Origin: Syntrophaceae bacterium
GTDB lineage: Bacteria; Desulfobacterota; Syntrophia; Syntrophales; Smithellaceae
Length of the DNA stretch: 64,000 nt
Reading direction: 5' to 3'
NCBI GenBank assembly: GCA_018056765.1
Contig: JAGPFA010000001.1
Location: forward strand, 272,370 to 336,369
Position numbers and translations under genes: made by a program. Below are positions 54,436 to 63,653 of this stretch, piece after piece (the stretch's first letter is position 1; every line of letters starts with the position of its first letter). A model generated the notes under the pieces. That model did no database searches. It was not told the origin of the DNA and was given only the letters and a program-made list of their open reading frames with translations.

Positions 54436-54499
54436 CGGCCCTGACAGCCTTTCCCTGCCCGTAAAGGTCGTCACCGGCGGTCTTTTTTACAGGAAAACA

Positions 54500-54528
54500 T
54501 TGACAAATAATTCAAGTTTCAATAAGTT
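54500..54528 (+). promoter_or_regulatory. Sigma-70-type promoter for the small sigma-4-like gene
   Basis: TTGACA at 54500-54505, a 17-base spacer, and TAAGTT at 54523-54528. It lies 30 bases before the small Cys-rich gene, which thus has its own promoter. Confidence 0.55.
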
Positions 54529-54561
54529 ACGGCCGATTTTTCAACCGAAAGGATCATGTGC

Positions 54562-54846
54562 ATGATTAATACCTACATTTGCAAGAAAAAAGGTTGTCTG
54601 ATTAAGGAAGTCTGCACCGATGTCACCTGCGAATGGCGTCTCAAAACCGAAACTTTTCTCAATTGCACCTGGGTCGCCTGCAATTTCGGCCCATTTACTC
54701 TCGAAGAGGTCGGCGATATGATGGGCGTAACACGAGAGAGAATCCGTCAGATCGAGGCTAAAGCGCTCAAGAAACTCCAGCACAAAAAAAGAAGGGACCA
54801 GCTCAAAGACTTTGCCGCTCCCGACAATGAATGGGACGCGTTCTGA
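54562..54846 (+). CDS. Small Cys-rich protein with sigma-70 region 4-like helix-turn-helix
   Basis: A 94-residue protein (96 from ATG 54556). The C-terminal half has [20 protein letters not shown], a close match to the region 4.2 helix-turn-helix of group 1 sigma factors that binds -35 DNA, ending in [10 protein letters not shown]. The N-terminal half has six cysteines (CKKKGC, EVC, VTC, LNC, VAC), which could bind zinc or an Fe-S cluster. No region 2 is present, so it cannot be a full sigma factor. ATG 54562 has AAAGG nine bases upstream, better than 54556. I know no function; a redox or metal-sensing regulator is a guess. Confidence 0.72.
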   Translation: MINTYICKKKGCLIKEVCTDVTCEWRLKTETFLNCTWVACNFGPFTLEEVGDMMGVTRERIRQIEAKALKKLQHKKRRDQLKDFAAPDNEWDAF

Positions 54847-54909
54847 GCCGGCGGGCGTCAACATCGGCGTACATCAACGTTTTTCAACCCCGCCGCTGGC
54901 AGAGTTTGC

Positions 54910-55683
54910 CTATTTTTGTTTTTTCTTTCTTAATTTTTCCAGAAACAGAACTTCGTTCATGTGAATTTTCCGCTCATCGCGGGAAAAGAGCATGCCGCCG
55001 ATGGACATCTCCAGGTCCAGTGCAGCGATTTTGTCCATTCTGGGCACAACCGAGCAGATCTTTCTTAGCTCTTCGAGAGCCTTAACCGACCTGGAAGCCA
55101 GAATTTCCGCCATTTTTTCCGCTTCCTGCATGAATTTTTCAGGGGGCGCCACCTTGTTGATCAGACCGATACGCTCTGCCTCATTTGCTCCGATCGGTTC
55201 TCCGAGCATGACGATTTCTTTTGCCTTCATCACGCCGACAATCTGGCTCAAAGGGTAAAAAAGAGGGCTTAACCCGAATTTCAGTTCCGGATGGCAAAAT
55301 ATCGCGCTTTCCGAAGCGACAATCAGATCGCACACCGTAACAATATTAAAACCGCCGCCAAGCGCAATGCCGCCGACCGCCGCGATAACCGGTTTCGGGT
55401 AAGAATATATTTTATTGAGATACCTTTTCATCGATTCGAAATAATCATCGATTTCGACATTGGAAAGCAGAGACATTTCCTTGATATCCATGCCGGCGGA
55501 AAAAACAAATTCCCCGCCGGTTATGATCAAAACCCTCATCTGCGCGTCTTTTTCCACGTCTTCGAGCGCATCGTTAAATTCCAGTCTCATTTCTTTGGAA
55601 AGAGCGTTCATTTCCTTGGCGCGGTTAAATTGGATGATCGCGTATGTTTTTTTCTTATCGACGATGATGTTTTTATAACTCAT
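54910..55683 (-). CDS. Enoyl-CoA hydratase/isomerase family protein
   Basis: A 257-residue crotonase-fold protein. The oxyanion-hole segments are FVFSAGMDIKEM and AAVGGIALGGGFNI. The usual catalytic Glu positions: PELKFGLSPLF carries a Glu at the first typical site, and the second is not obvious, so it may be a hydratase or another crotonase. It could act in fatty-acid or aromatic-acid beta-oxidation. The start used is ATG 55683, nine bases after AAAGGTGG; ATG 55692 is too close to that site. The first 11 bases overlap the IHF/HU gene. Confidence 0.88.
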   Translation of the reverse strand: MSYKNIIVDKKKTYAIIQFNRAKEMNALSKEMRLEFNDALEDVEKDAQMRVLIITGGEFVFSAGMDIKEMSLLSNVEIDDYFESMKRYLNKIYSYPKPVIAAVGGIALGGGFNIVTVCDLIVASESAIFCHPELKFGLSPLFYPLSQIVGVMKAKEIVMLGEPIGANEAERIGLINKVAPPEKFMQEAEKMAEILASRSVKALEELRKICSVVPRMDKIAALDLEMSIGGMLFSRDERKIHMNEVLFLEKLRKKKQK

Positions 55684-55963
55684 TTTTACCATCCACCTTT
55701 TGTCGCAGGTCTTTGGCTGGTTTGAAAAAGGGATTTTTCCGGTCGGACAGTTCTACCGTAGCGCCTGTTTTCGGATTGCGGGCGAGTCGGGCTTTTCTTT
55801 GCCTGGCAGTGAATGTCCCAAAGCCCCTGATCTCGATTTTTTCACCCGTTTTCAGGGCGTGCGTCATGGAATCAAAGACAGTTTTCACCACCAGCGTGAT
55901 GTCACCCTGGTCAAATATCGGAAACCTGGCCTGCACTTTTTTTATCAATTCACTTTTAGTCAT
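55673..55963 (-). CDS. IHF/HU family DNA-bending protein
   Basis: A 96-residue histone-like protein, nearest to IHF subunits: MTKSELIKKV opening, the IEIRGFGTF beta-arm base, and RNPKTGATVEL. It bends DNA in nucleoid structure and site-specific recombination. It follows sppA by 24 bases. In E. coli cmk-rpsA-ihfB is the order; here sppA lies between rpsA and the IHF gene. Confidence 0.93.
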   Translation of the reverse strand: MTKSELIKKVQARFPIFDQGDITLVVKTVFDSMTHALKTGEKIEIRGFGTFTARQRKARLARNPKTGATVELSDRKNPFFKPAKDLRQKVDGKNEL

Positions 55964-55987
55964 CGTCAGATCGTCTCATGAAAAGTA

Positions 55988-56884
55988 TCAGGGCTCGTAA
56001 AGATAACTTGCTTTGGTGCTTTTTTGAAACTGCGCGGCCAACGATCGGCTGATTTGTGTGGCTGCTTGCTCCACAATATAGGATAAAAATGAAGAACGCT
56101 TTTTTTGAGGATAGACCAAATCGAAATTATCGCCCTTTCCCGCCAGTGAGCTCGCCAACCGGGCGGCGGCGGCCATGTCCCCAAGTTCGTCCACAAGACC
56201 TAAATCTTTTGCTTTGCGACCGGAAAACACCCTTCCGTCGGCAATCGTTTCGACCTGCTTGCGCGTCAGTTTACGTTCGCGGACAATCACCTCGACAAAC
56301 TGATCATAGATGTCATCGATCAGCTCCTGAATGATGGCCCTTTCTTCCTGCGTCATTTCCCGCATCGGTGAACCGATATCTTTATAAGGTCCGCTTTTGA
56401 CGACGGTTGACTTCACGCCAATCTTACTGAGAAGCTCTTCGATGTTGGCAAACTGCATGATCGCCGATATGCTTCCGGTAATGGTGCCCGGATTGGCAAC
56501 AATTTTATCTCCGGCACAGGCGATTAGGAGGCCGCCCGAGGCAGCTACCGACCCCATAGAAACAACCACTTTTTTCTTTTTCCTGAGAGCGACGATGGCG
56601 TCATATATTTCCTGGGACGCAGCGACACCACCACCCGGTGAGTCGATGCGTACCACTACGGCGACAATGGAATTATCTTTGGCGAATTCATCTATGTATC
56701 CGGTGATTTCGGCTGAATCGGAGATCACTCCCTCTATCGGCACCACACCCACTTTTTCGCCAAGTGTAAATCCCCGCTTGACCACCGTGCCGGAATTCGC
56801 TCCGACCCGGTAAAAGTACAGATAAAGCAATGTTCCGATCACAATGAGCAAAACCAATCCAGAAATTACCGGATGCTTTTTCAT
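55988..56884 (-). CDS. sppA: Signal peptide peptidase SppA, short form
   Basis: A 298-residue membrane peptidase with one N-terminal helix (about 7-26). The catalytic Ser is in MGSVAASGGLL, and the general-base Lys is expected in the segment after the YKDIGSPMR block. RIDSPGGGVAASQ is also typical. This is the single-domain (about 300-residue) form that breaks down leftover signal peptides in the membrane. It follows rpsA by 5 bases, so it is probably part of that operon. Confidence 0.93.
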   Translation of the reverse strand: MKKHPVISGLVLLIVIGTLLYLYFYRVGANSGTVVKRGFTLGEKVGVVPIEGVISDSAEITGYIDEFAKDNSIVAVVVRIDSPGGGVAASQEIYDAIVALRKKKKVVVSMGSVAASGGLLIACAGDKIVANPGTITGSISAIMQFANIEELLSKIGVKSTVVKSGPYKDIGSPMREMTQEERAIIQELIDDIYDQFVEVIVRERKLTRKQVETIADGRVFSGRKAKDLGLVDELGDMAAAARLASSLAGKGDNFDLVYPQKKRSSFLSYIVEQAATQISRSLAAQFQKSTKASYLYEP

Positions 56885-56889
56885 TTATT

Positions 56890-58665
56890 TCATTCCTTGG
56901 GCTGGTGGCTGATTTTAACGTCGGCCAACGCCTGCGCAAGAGTTGATCCGATATTTTCCCGGTTGTTTATATACTGGTTACCGGACGGCGCAGCCGTCTG
57001 TGGCGGCGCCTCCATTTCCTTGATGCTCAGACGGATTTTCTTTGACCGGGGATCAATACTTTTGACCACTGCCGAAACGATATCACCCACATTGTAGAGT
57101 TCCTGAGATGACTTGACGCGTTTTTGGCTGATCTCGGAAATATGCACCAGTCCCTCAATTCCTTCTTCTATTTCCACAAAAATCCCAAAGTCGGTGAAGT
57201 TGGTGATTTTCCCGGTTACGACACTGCCGGGAGCGTATTTCTGCGGCAGCTCATCCCAGGGGTTCTTTTCGATCTGTTTAATACCCAGCGAAAATTTCTC
57301 GTTATCCACGTCTATATTCAGTACAACCGCCTCTACCTCCTGTCCTTTTTTGAAATACTCCGAAGGGTGAGCGACGCGATGTTTCCAGGAGATGTCCGAA
57401 ACATGCACCAGACCATCGATACCGTCTTCAATACCGACAAAAACGCCAAAATTGGTTATGTTTCTTACCTGCCCTTTCACGATTGTACCCGGGGGATATT
57501 TTTCCTTCAACTTTTCCCAGGGATTGGGGCTTGTCTGTTTCAGGCTCAGGGAAACACGTTTGGCCTCTGCGTTGACTTCCAGAACCACCACATTGATTGT
57601 GTCTCCGACATTCAAAACCTTGGACGGGTGTTTGATTTCTCTGGTCCAAAACATCTCCGAAATGTGAATCAGGCCTTCCACGCCAGGTTCAAGCTCAACA
57701 AAGACTCCGTAATCGGTCAGATTAACGACTTTACCCTCGACCAGCATACCGACAGGATAGCGTTCGGCAATATTCTCCCAGGGATTTTCATGAAGCTGTT
57801 TGATTCCGAGCGACACCCTTTCTTTTTCACGGTCGAAAGAAAGAACCTTTACTTTGATACGGTCTCCTTTGTGGAACATCTCCGACGGTTTGGCAATTCT
57901 TCCCCAGGAAATATCTGTCACATGTAGCAGACCGTCGATGCCCCCCAGGTCGATGAAGATTCCGTATTCGGTAATATTCTTGATGACCCCCTCCACAACC
58001 GCACCTTCATTGATATTTTTCAACGCTTCCTGCTTTTCCGCTGCTCTTTGCTCGGCCACGATGGCACGCCTGGAGAGGACCACATTGCTGCGTTTGCGGT
58101 CGTACTTCAAAATATTAAACTCAAATGTCTGGCCGACAAACGGCTCAAGGTCTTTGACGGGGCGCACATCCACCTGCGAACCGGGCAGAAAAGCGGTAAT
58201 GCCGATATCAACGGAGAGTCCGCCTTTTACCTTCTCCACAACCGTGCCTTTAATGGTCAGGTTATTTTCGCAGACCTTTTTTATTTCGTCCCAGACTTTG
58301 AGCTTGGCCGCCTTTTCTCTGGAGAGCACGAGGCTGCCGTCCGCATCTCTCTTGTCTATGAAAACTTCTATATCGTCGCCAACGGAAACCAACACATTTC
58401 CCTGGTCATCTTTCAGCTCTTTGATCGGTATATAACCTTCCGATTTCCATCCCACATCGACCATAACCGCATCGGCAGTGATTTGGACAACAGTGCCGCG
58501 CGTAACGTCACCGTATTGAAGCTGGCTGAGACTCTGCTCGTAGAGCTCTTTAAACCCCATGTCCTCTTCTTTGGTCTGTGCTGCGGCGGAACTTTCGCTG
58601 GAAACCGGAGTCTTGGCAATAACCTCCTTTTCGTTTTGCGAGTTTGTGTTATGATTGTTAACCAT
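56890..58665 (-). CDS. rpsA: 30S ribosomal protein S1
   Basis: A 591-residue protein with six S1/OB domains, each with a VxxITxxGxFVxL-type core (for example GVIKNITEYGIFIDLGG, GKVVNLTDYGVFVELEPG, GQVRNITNFGVFVGIEDG). It binds mRNA at the ribosome and helps start translation. An N-terminal Gln/Asn/Glu-rich tail (about 35 residues) and a C-terminal tail extend it beyond the usual 557. The start is ATG 58665, nine bases after AGGGGG. It heads a rpsA-sppA-IHF unit and follows cmk by 111 bases. Confidence 0.97.
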   Translation of the reverse strand: MVNNHNTNSQNEKEVIAKTPVSSESSAAAQTKEEDMGFKELYEQSLSQLQYGDVTRGTVVQITADAVMVDVGWKSEGYIPIKELKDDQGNVLVSVGDDIEVFIDKRDADGSLVLSREKAAKLKVWDEIKKVCENNLTIKGTVVEKVKGGLSVDIGITAFLPGSQVDVRPVKDLEPFVGQTFEFNILKYDRKRSNVVLSRRAIVAEQRAAEKQEALKNINEGAVVEGVIKNITEYGIFIDLGGIDGLLHVTDISWGRIAKPSEMFHKGDRIKVKVLSFDREKERVSLGIKQLHENPWENIAERYPVGMLVEGKVVNLTDYGVFVELEPGVEGLIHISEMFWTREIKHPSKVLNVGDTINVVVLEVNAEAKRVSLSLKQTSPNPWEKLKEKYPPGTIVKGQVRNITNFGVFVGIEDGIDGLVHVSDISWKHRVAHPSEYFKKGQEVEAVVLNIDVDNEKFSLGIKQIEKNPWDELPQKYAPGSVVTGKITNFTDFGIFVEIEEGIEGLVHISEISQKRVKSSQELYNVGDIVSAVVKSIDPRSKKIRLSIKEMEAPPQTAAPSGNQYINNRENIGSTLAQALADVKISHQPKE

Positions 58666-58776
58666 TGACGAATACCCCCTATTTCTTTGAACATTTTTTA
58701 AGCTTTAGTAGCTAACACAGAGAAAATTAAATAGCAAGACAAATCCATGATATGGTTAAATCCGGCAGGGCGGCCG

Positions 58777-59448
58777 TCACTGTTTTGCAGCTCTGACACG
58801 CCTCAGAATTATTTCGACGACTTGCGCGATGCTGAGCAATGTTGAATCAATCACCAGCGCGTCTTTGGCCACGGCCAGGGGAGCTATTTGTCTGTCTGCA
58901 TCCTGCTTGTCCCTGGCTTCCATATCGCGGGCAATTGCCTTAGTGTCCACTTCCCTGTTTTTATGGCTGAGTTCTCCAGCGCGTCTTTTAATTCTCTCTT
59001 GAATTCCTGCATCGAGAAAGAATTTGAAGCGTGCATCAGGAAAAACGACCGTCCCCATATCCCTTCCCTCGGCGACAATTCCTCCCTTAGCACCCGCCTG
59101 CCTTTGCAGCTCAAGCAGCTTTTCGCGAACGGCCGGATAGGCGGAAATAACGGATGCAGCCAGCCCCGTCTCTTCGCTGCGTATTTTTTCGTCCAACCAT
59201 TCTCCATCGACAAACACCTCCATTTTACCGTTGTTGCTTTTGAGTTCAACTTCAACCGACCGGCAAAACGAGGCGATTGCCACTGGATTGTGTAGATCTA
59301 TTTTGTTTTTCATCGCTGTGTACGCCAGGGCACGGTAAAGGGCTCCCGTATCCAGGTACAGGTAGTTTAATGCCGCGGCAACGGCTTTGCTGACCGTGCT
59401 TTTGCCCGCCCCTGCCGGACCATCGATCGTTATTACCGCTTCTTTCAA
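58777..59448 (-). CDS. cmk: Cytidylate kinase
   Basis: A 223-residue P-loop kinase that phosphorylates CMP and dCMP. Walker A is GPAGAGKST at residue 10, and GGIVAEGRDMGTVVFPDA and the LID region RD/RQIAPLAVAKDA fit the family. It precedes rpsA, the usual cmk-rpsA pair. It is divergent from the M48 protease gene. Confidence 0.96.
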   Translation of the reverse strand: MKEAVITIDGPAGAGKSTVSKAVAAALNYLYLDTGALYRALAYTAMKNKIDLHNPVAIASFCRSVEVELKSNNGKMEVFVDGEWLDEKIRSEETGLAASVISAYPAVREKLLELQRQAGAKGGIVAEGRDMGTVVFPDARFKFFLDAGIQERIKRRAGELSHKNREVDTKAIARDMEARDKQDADRQIAPLAVAKDALVIDSTLLSIAQVVEIILRRVRAAKQ

Positions 59449-59554
59449 GACATCACCTCCGTCGCCTGCCCCGTTTGATTTCTCCAGGAAAAATCTTGCC
59501 TAAAACCGGCAAAGCAGCTACTATTTGCTTATCGAAAAAACTACACGGTTAAAT

Positions 59555-60994
59555 ATGTTCAAAATCATTCAAAATCAATACTTTTATTTATTTACGGCCA
59601 TTGGCCTCCTTGTGCTGCTCACGGCTCAACCAGCCTGTGCCGCCTTCACGATTGAAGATGAAAAAAAGCTCGGCAAGGAGATTTACGACAAACTCGAACA
59701 AAATAATTTGATCCTCCATGACACAAAGCTCAGTGCCTATATTGCCGATGTGGGCAACCGGATCCTGGCCGGTTCCGACAAAGCCCCTTTTAACTACACT
59801 TTTTCCGTTTTTAACAGCACCGGCATCAACGCTTTTGCCACACCCGGGGGCTACATTTACATCAACAAAGGGCTGATCTCCGTGGTGGAAAACGAAGCCC
59901 AGCTCGCCGGAGTTATGGCGCATGAAATCGCTCACGCCAACGCGCGGCATGTCGCCTCCATCATTGAAAAATCACAAAAATTGAATATTGCCATGCTGGC
60001 CGGTCTTGTCGCGGCGGCTTTAATCGGCGGAGGTGGAGAGGCTTCAGCGGCCATTGCCTCTTTTTCTCTCGCCGGCGCGACACAAATGAGTCTCAAATAC
60101 CAGCGCGAACATGAAGAAGAGGCGGATCGGCTGGGAATCACCTACCTGGTCGCCGCCGGCTATTATCCTGCCGCCATGGTCGAGTTTCTGAAAATCATTA
60201 AACAATATGAGTTTTTTTCCAAAACGATACCATCATACCTTGGCACCCATCCGGGAACCGACGACCGTATTTTCTATCTCGATACTCTTTTGGCAACCCA
60301 GTACCGCAACACAGGAGGAGCACATAACATTGTCGGCAATTTCGTGCGCATCAAGTCTCTGATCTCCAGAGATGCGGATGACCTGCGCAAATATCACCGC
60401 GAACTGGTACAGAACCTGAAAAACAACCCGCACGATGTCGATCTTTTGTATGCGCTGGCACTGGCGGAAGACGAGCTCGGCCATCCGGGGGAAGCCCTGG
60501 TCCTGCTCTCCAGGGCTCTGGCCTCAGCGCCACAAGATACTGACATATTAAAAAATATCGGCCTGATCAGCCTGAAAACCGGAGACACTTCCCATGCCAT
60601 AACACATCTTTACAAGGCCGCTGCGCTTGACCCCGATGACGAACAAATTATGCGGGCTCTGGCAAGGGCTTACTTTACGGCGGGTGAGTATCACAAAAGC
60701 TTGAAATATTACCTGCTTCTGGAAAACAAATTTCCTGATGATACTCAGGTTCTGTACCAGATAGCCATGTGTCAGGGAAAACTAAACCGCGCAGGTGAGT
60801 CTCATTTCTACTTCGGATCCTACTTTAAAAAGGAAAACAAAAAGGAAAGTGCACTTTTTCATCTGCGCAAGGCCCTGCCCTACTTTCCGGCAGGTTCGAA
60901 TCGTGAGGTTGCTATCTCCACGGCCATCAGAGAACTTACCGCAGACAGACCCGCGAAAACTCAAAATCCGCAGGCCGAAAAGAAAAACAACTAA
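59555..60994 (+). CDS. M48 family metalloprotease with TPR repeats (BepA-like)
   Basis: A 479-residue exported protease. A signal peptide (about 8-30, ending near ACA) leads into the M48 domain, whose zinc motif HExxH reads MAHEIAHANARH, with the third ligand Glu in the EHEEEADRLG helix. The C-terminal 220 residues are TPR helix pairs (AEDELGHPGEALVLLSRAL and so on). E. coli BepA with this layout repairs or degrades stalled outer-membrane proteins such as LptD. The start chosen is ATG 59555; a TTG at 59525 adds 10 residues before the signal. It begins a plus-strand group and is divergent from cmk. Confidence 0.92.
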   Translation: MFKIIQNQYFYLFTAIGLLVLLTAQPACAAFTIEDEKKLGKEIYDKLEQNNLILHDTKLSAYIADVGNRILAGSDKAPFNYTFSVFNSTGINAFATPGGYIYINKGLISVVENEAQLAGVMAHEIAHANARHVASIIEKSQKLNIAMLAGLVAAALIGGGGEASAAIASFSLAGATQMSLKYQREHEEEADRLGITYLVAAGYYPAAMVEFLKIIKQYEFFSKTIPSYLGTHPGTDDRIFYLDTLLATQYRNTGGAHNIVGNFVRIKSLISRDADDLRKYHRELVQNLKNNPHDVDLLYALALAEDELGHPGEALVLLSRALASAPQDTDILKNIGLISLKTGDTSHAITHLYKAAALDPDDEQIMRALARAYFTAGEYHKSLKYYLLLENKFPDDTQVLYQIAMCQGKLNRAGESHFYFGSYFKKENKKESALFHLRKALPYFPAGSNREVAISTAIRELTADRPAKTQNPQAEKKNN

Positions 60995-61117
60995 TTACTT
61001 GAGTCAAAAAGAACAAAAGTCAAAATCAGACTGACGGTCAATTTAATCATTGCGAAATTCTCAGCAATACATTATAAGGGCCGCGTTGAATATCTACCGG
61101 AAAGGAGTTTAAATACA

Positions 61118-61792
61118 GTGAATATTTTAATATTTGGCCCCAACGGCAGCGGCAAGGGCACGCAGGGAGCGATCGTTCAGAAAAAATTCAATGTTCCGCA
61201 TATTGAAACCGGTGTTATTTTCCGCCAGAACATTTCCAACAAAACCCCGCTGGGCGAAAAAGCTAAAGCCTACATCGACCGCGGCGAACTGGTCCCCGAT
61301 GACATTACTATTCCGATGATCCTGGACCGTCTCAAGGAAGATGACGCTAAAAACGGCTGGCTGCTTGACGGTTTTCCCCGTAATCTGGCGCAGGCCGAGG
61401 CCCTCTGGGATGCTCTTAACAAAGAAAACATCAAACTCGACATCGTCATCGAAATTGACCTCGACCGTGAAACATCCAAAAACCGCATTATGGGCCGCCG
61501 GCTGTGCAAAATGGACAACAACCACCCCAACAATATCTACATTGACGCCATCAAACCCCATACCCACGACGGTAAAACCGTTTGCCGGGTCTGCGGTTGC
61601 GAAGAATTATCTACCCGCGCCGATGATCAGGACACACAGGCGATCGACAAGCGCCACAACATATACTACGACAACAAAACAGGAACATTGGCAGCAGTAA
61701 ATTTCTTCAAGGAAAGAACAAAGGTAATCGTCGTGGACGGCCGTCCCGGCGTAAAGGAGGTTTCCGAAGAACTGGTGAGTAAACTCGGATAA
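61118..61792 (+). CDS. adk: Adenylate kinase family protein, divergent
   Basis: A 224-residue nucleoside monophosphate kinase. The P-loop is GPNGSGKGTQ. The AMP-binding segment reads ETGVIFRQNI where standard Adk has TGDMLR. LLDGFPRNLAQAEAL and RADD are kept. The LID region carries CKMDNNH then CRVCGC rather than the regular C-x2-C...C-x2-C zinc finger. So it catalyses AMP + ATP to 2 ADP or a related reaction, but may be a second copy beside a standard adk in the ribosomal protein operon. The start is GTG 61118, about ten bases after AAAGGAG. A terminator follows. Confidence 0.88.
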   Translation: MNILIFGPNGSGKGTQGAIVQKKFNVPHIETGVIFRQNISNKTPLGEKAKAYIDRGELVPDDITIPMILDRLKEDDAKNGWLLDGFPRNLAQAEALWDALNKENIKLDIVIEIDLDRETSKNRIMGRRLCKMDNNHPNNIYIDAIKPHTHDGKTVCRVCGCEELSTRADDQDTQAIDKRHNIYYDNKTGTLAAVNFFKERTKVIVVDGRPGVKEVSEELVSKLG

Positions 61793-61820
61793 TTGCATCC
61801 GGAAAGATTTTAGTATAAAA

Positions 61821-61848
61821 GCCTTCCATAATCAGGAAGGCTTTTTTT
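61821..61848 (+). terminator. Intrinsic terminator between adk and lepA
   Basis: GCCTTCC at 61821-61827 pairs with GGAAGGC at 61835-61841, then T7. It ends 8 bases before the lepA ATG, which is unusually close. Confidence 0.88.
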
Positions 61849-61856
61849 GACACTTT

Positions 61857-63653
61857 ATGGAAAACATAAGAAACTTCAGTATTATTGCACATATCGACCA
61901 CGGCAAATCAACTCTCGCCGACCGTCTCATACAATTCACCGGCGTCAGCAATGAGAGAAACTTTCAGGACCAGATACTCGACAACCTGGACATAGAAAGG
62001 GAAAGGGGCATTACCATCAAAAGTAACGCTATCTCCCTTCCCTATCGGGCAAAAAACGGAAAGGATTATACGCTGAATTTAATCGACACGCCCGGCCATG
62101 TCGATTTTTCCTATGAGGTTTCCCGCTCGCTGGCCTCCTGTGAAGGAGTACTGCTTCTTATCGATGCGGCACAGGGAGTGCAGGCGCAGACACTGGCAAA
62201 CCTCTATCTGGCAATGGAACACAATCTGGAAATCATCCCGGTCATCAATAAAATTGATCTGCCGGCAGCCGATATCGACCGCGTGCTCGAGGAAATAGAC
62301 TCTGAGCTGGGACTCGACCCGGACACGCACATCCGTGCCTCCGCCAAGGAGGGTATCGGCATGGAGGAAATTCTCGAGGCGATTGTGGAGCGCATTCCCG
62401 CCCCCACGGGAAACGACAATCAACCATTGGCTGCTCTCATCTTTGACGCTCAGTATGACAGCTACCGGGGCACCATCATTCACTGCCGGATTTTTGACGG
62501 TACGATCAAGGCCGGTGACGTCATCCGCTTTATGTCCAGCGGTGCGACCTATAAGGTCGAAGAGGTGGGGCATTTTCTGCTGCAGAGGGCAAAGAGCGAC
62601 CAGCTCTCGGCAGGCGAGGTGGGCTACATCATCGCGGGCGTGAAAACCGTCTCCGATGTCCGCACCGGTGACACGATTACCCATCACGAACGCCCCTGTT
62701 CGAAGCCTTTACCCGGCTTCAAGGAAGTCAAGCCGGTCGTGTTTGCCTCCATCTATCCCATAGCATCGGATGACTATCAGGACCTGGCCGACTCGCTGGA
62801 AAAGTATAAGCTAAACGATGCCTCCTTCATTTATGAAAAAGACTCATCAGCCGCACTTGGGCAGGGTTTCCGCTGCGGCTTCCTGGGTCTTCTGCATCTG
62901 GACATTGTCCAGGAAAGAATCGAAAGAGAGTTTCACCTGTCGATAATTCTTTCCGTGCCCAGCGTTCGCTATCGTTTTACACTTAAGGACGGCCGCGAGA
63001 TCTATGTGGACAATCCCACGCACTACCCGGACCCGATGAGTATTGACAAAGGAGAAGAACCATACATCCGTGCCTCGATGATGCTGCCGGAACGCTACCT
63101 CGGGGCGGTCATGAAGCTTTGCATGGAAAAGCGCGGCGTCAACTCCAATATGAATTACATGGGGCCCGGCCGTGTGGAACTTTCTTATGAAATGCCGCTT
63201 GCCGAGGTAATTTTCGATTTCTACGATCGCTTCAAATCCGTCACCCAGGGCTACGGCTCATTTGATTACGATATGATCGACTACCGCGAAAGCAATCTCG
63301 TATTGATGGACATACTGGTCAACGGTGAAAAAGTGGATGCCCTGTCCCAGATCGTCCATCGTGAACGGGCGCGTGCCCGTGCGCTTATCGCCTGCGAACG
63401 GCTAAAGGATGAAATCCCCCGGCAGATGTATAAGATTGCCATTCAGGGGGCCATCGGAGGGGAGATCATCGCCCGCACCACCATCAGCGCTTTCCGAAAG
63501 GATGTTACAGCCAAATGCTACGGAGGCGACATCACTCGCAAACGGAAACTTCTGGAAAAGCAAAAAGAGGGAAAAAAGCGCATGAAGATGATCGGTCAGG
63601 TCAGCATTCCCCAAAGCGCGTTTCTGGCGGTTCTTAAATCGGACAATGACTAG
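61857..63653 (+). CDS. lepA: Elongation factor 4 (LepA)
   Basis: A 598-residue translational GTPase that acts on stalled or mispositioned ribosomes. G1 is AHIDHGKST, G2/G3 include RERGITIKSNA and DTPGHVDF, G4 is NKIDLP. The LepA-specific C-terminal domain (EISYEMPLAEV-type and MYKIAIQGAIGG) is complete. The start ATG 61857 fits the family (MENIRNFSIIAH). No ribosome site is at the normal distance; the nearest GGAAGG lies 16 bases up within the terminator stem. hemW overlaps its end by 8 bases, the common lepA-hemW pair. Confidence 0.97.
   Translation: MENIRNFSIIAHIDHGKSTLADRLIQFTGVSNERNFQDQILDNLDIERERGITIKSNAISLPYRAKNGKDYTLNLIDTPGHVDFSYEVSRSLASCEGVLLLIDAAQGVQAQTLANLYLAMEHNLEIIPVINKIDLPAADIDRVLEEIDSELGLDPDTHIRASAKEGIGMEEILEAIVERIPAPTGNDNQPLAALIFDAQYDSYRGTIIHCRIFDGTIKAGDVIRFMSSGATYKVEEVGHFLLQRAKSDQLSAGEVGYIIAGVKTVSDVRTGDTITHHERPCSKPLPGFKEVKPVVFASIYPIASDDYQDLADSLEKYKLNDASFIYEKDSSAALGQGFRCGFLGLLHLDIVQERIEREFHLSIILSVPSVRYRFTLKDGREIYVDNPTHYPDPMSIDKGEEPYIRASMMLPERYLGAVMKLCMEKRGVNSNMNYMGPGRVELSYEMPLAEVIFDFYDRFKSVTQGYGSFDYDMIDYRESNLVLMDILVNGEKVDALSQIVHRERARARALIACERLKDEIPRQMYKIAIQGAIGGEIIARTTISAFRKDVTAKCYGGDITRKRKLLEKQKEGKKRMKMIGQVSIPQSAFLAVLKSDND

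Noticed and set aside
54541-54864. Minus-strand open frame of 107 codons opposite the sigma-4-like gene
   Set aside because: The plus-strand frame has a clear sigma region 4 helix-turn-helix and its own promoter, so the minus frame is a shadow.
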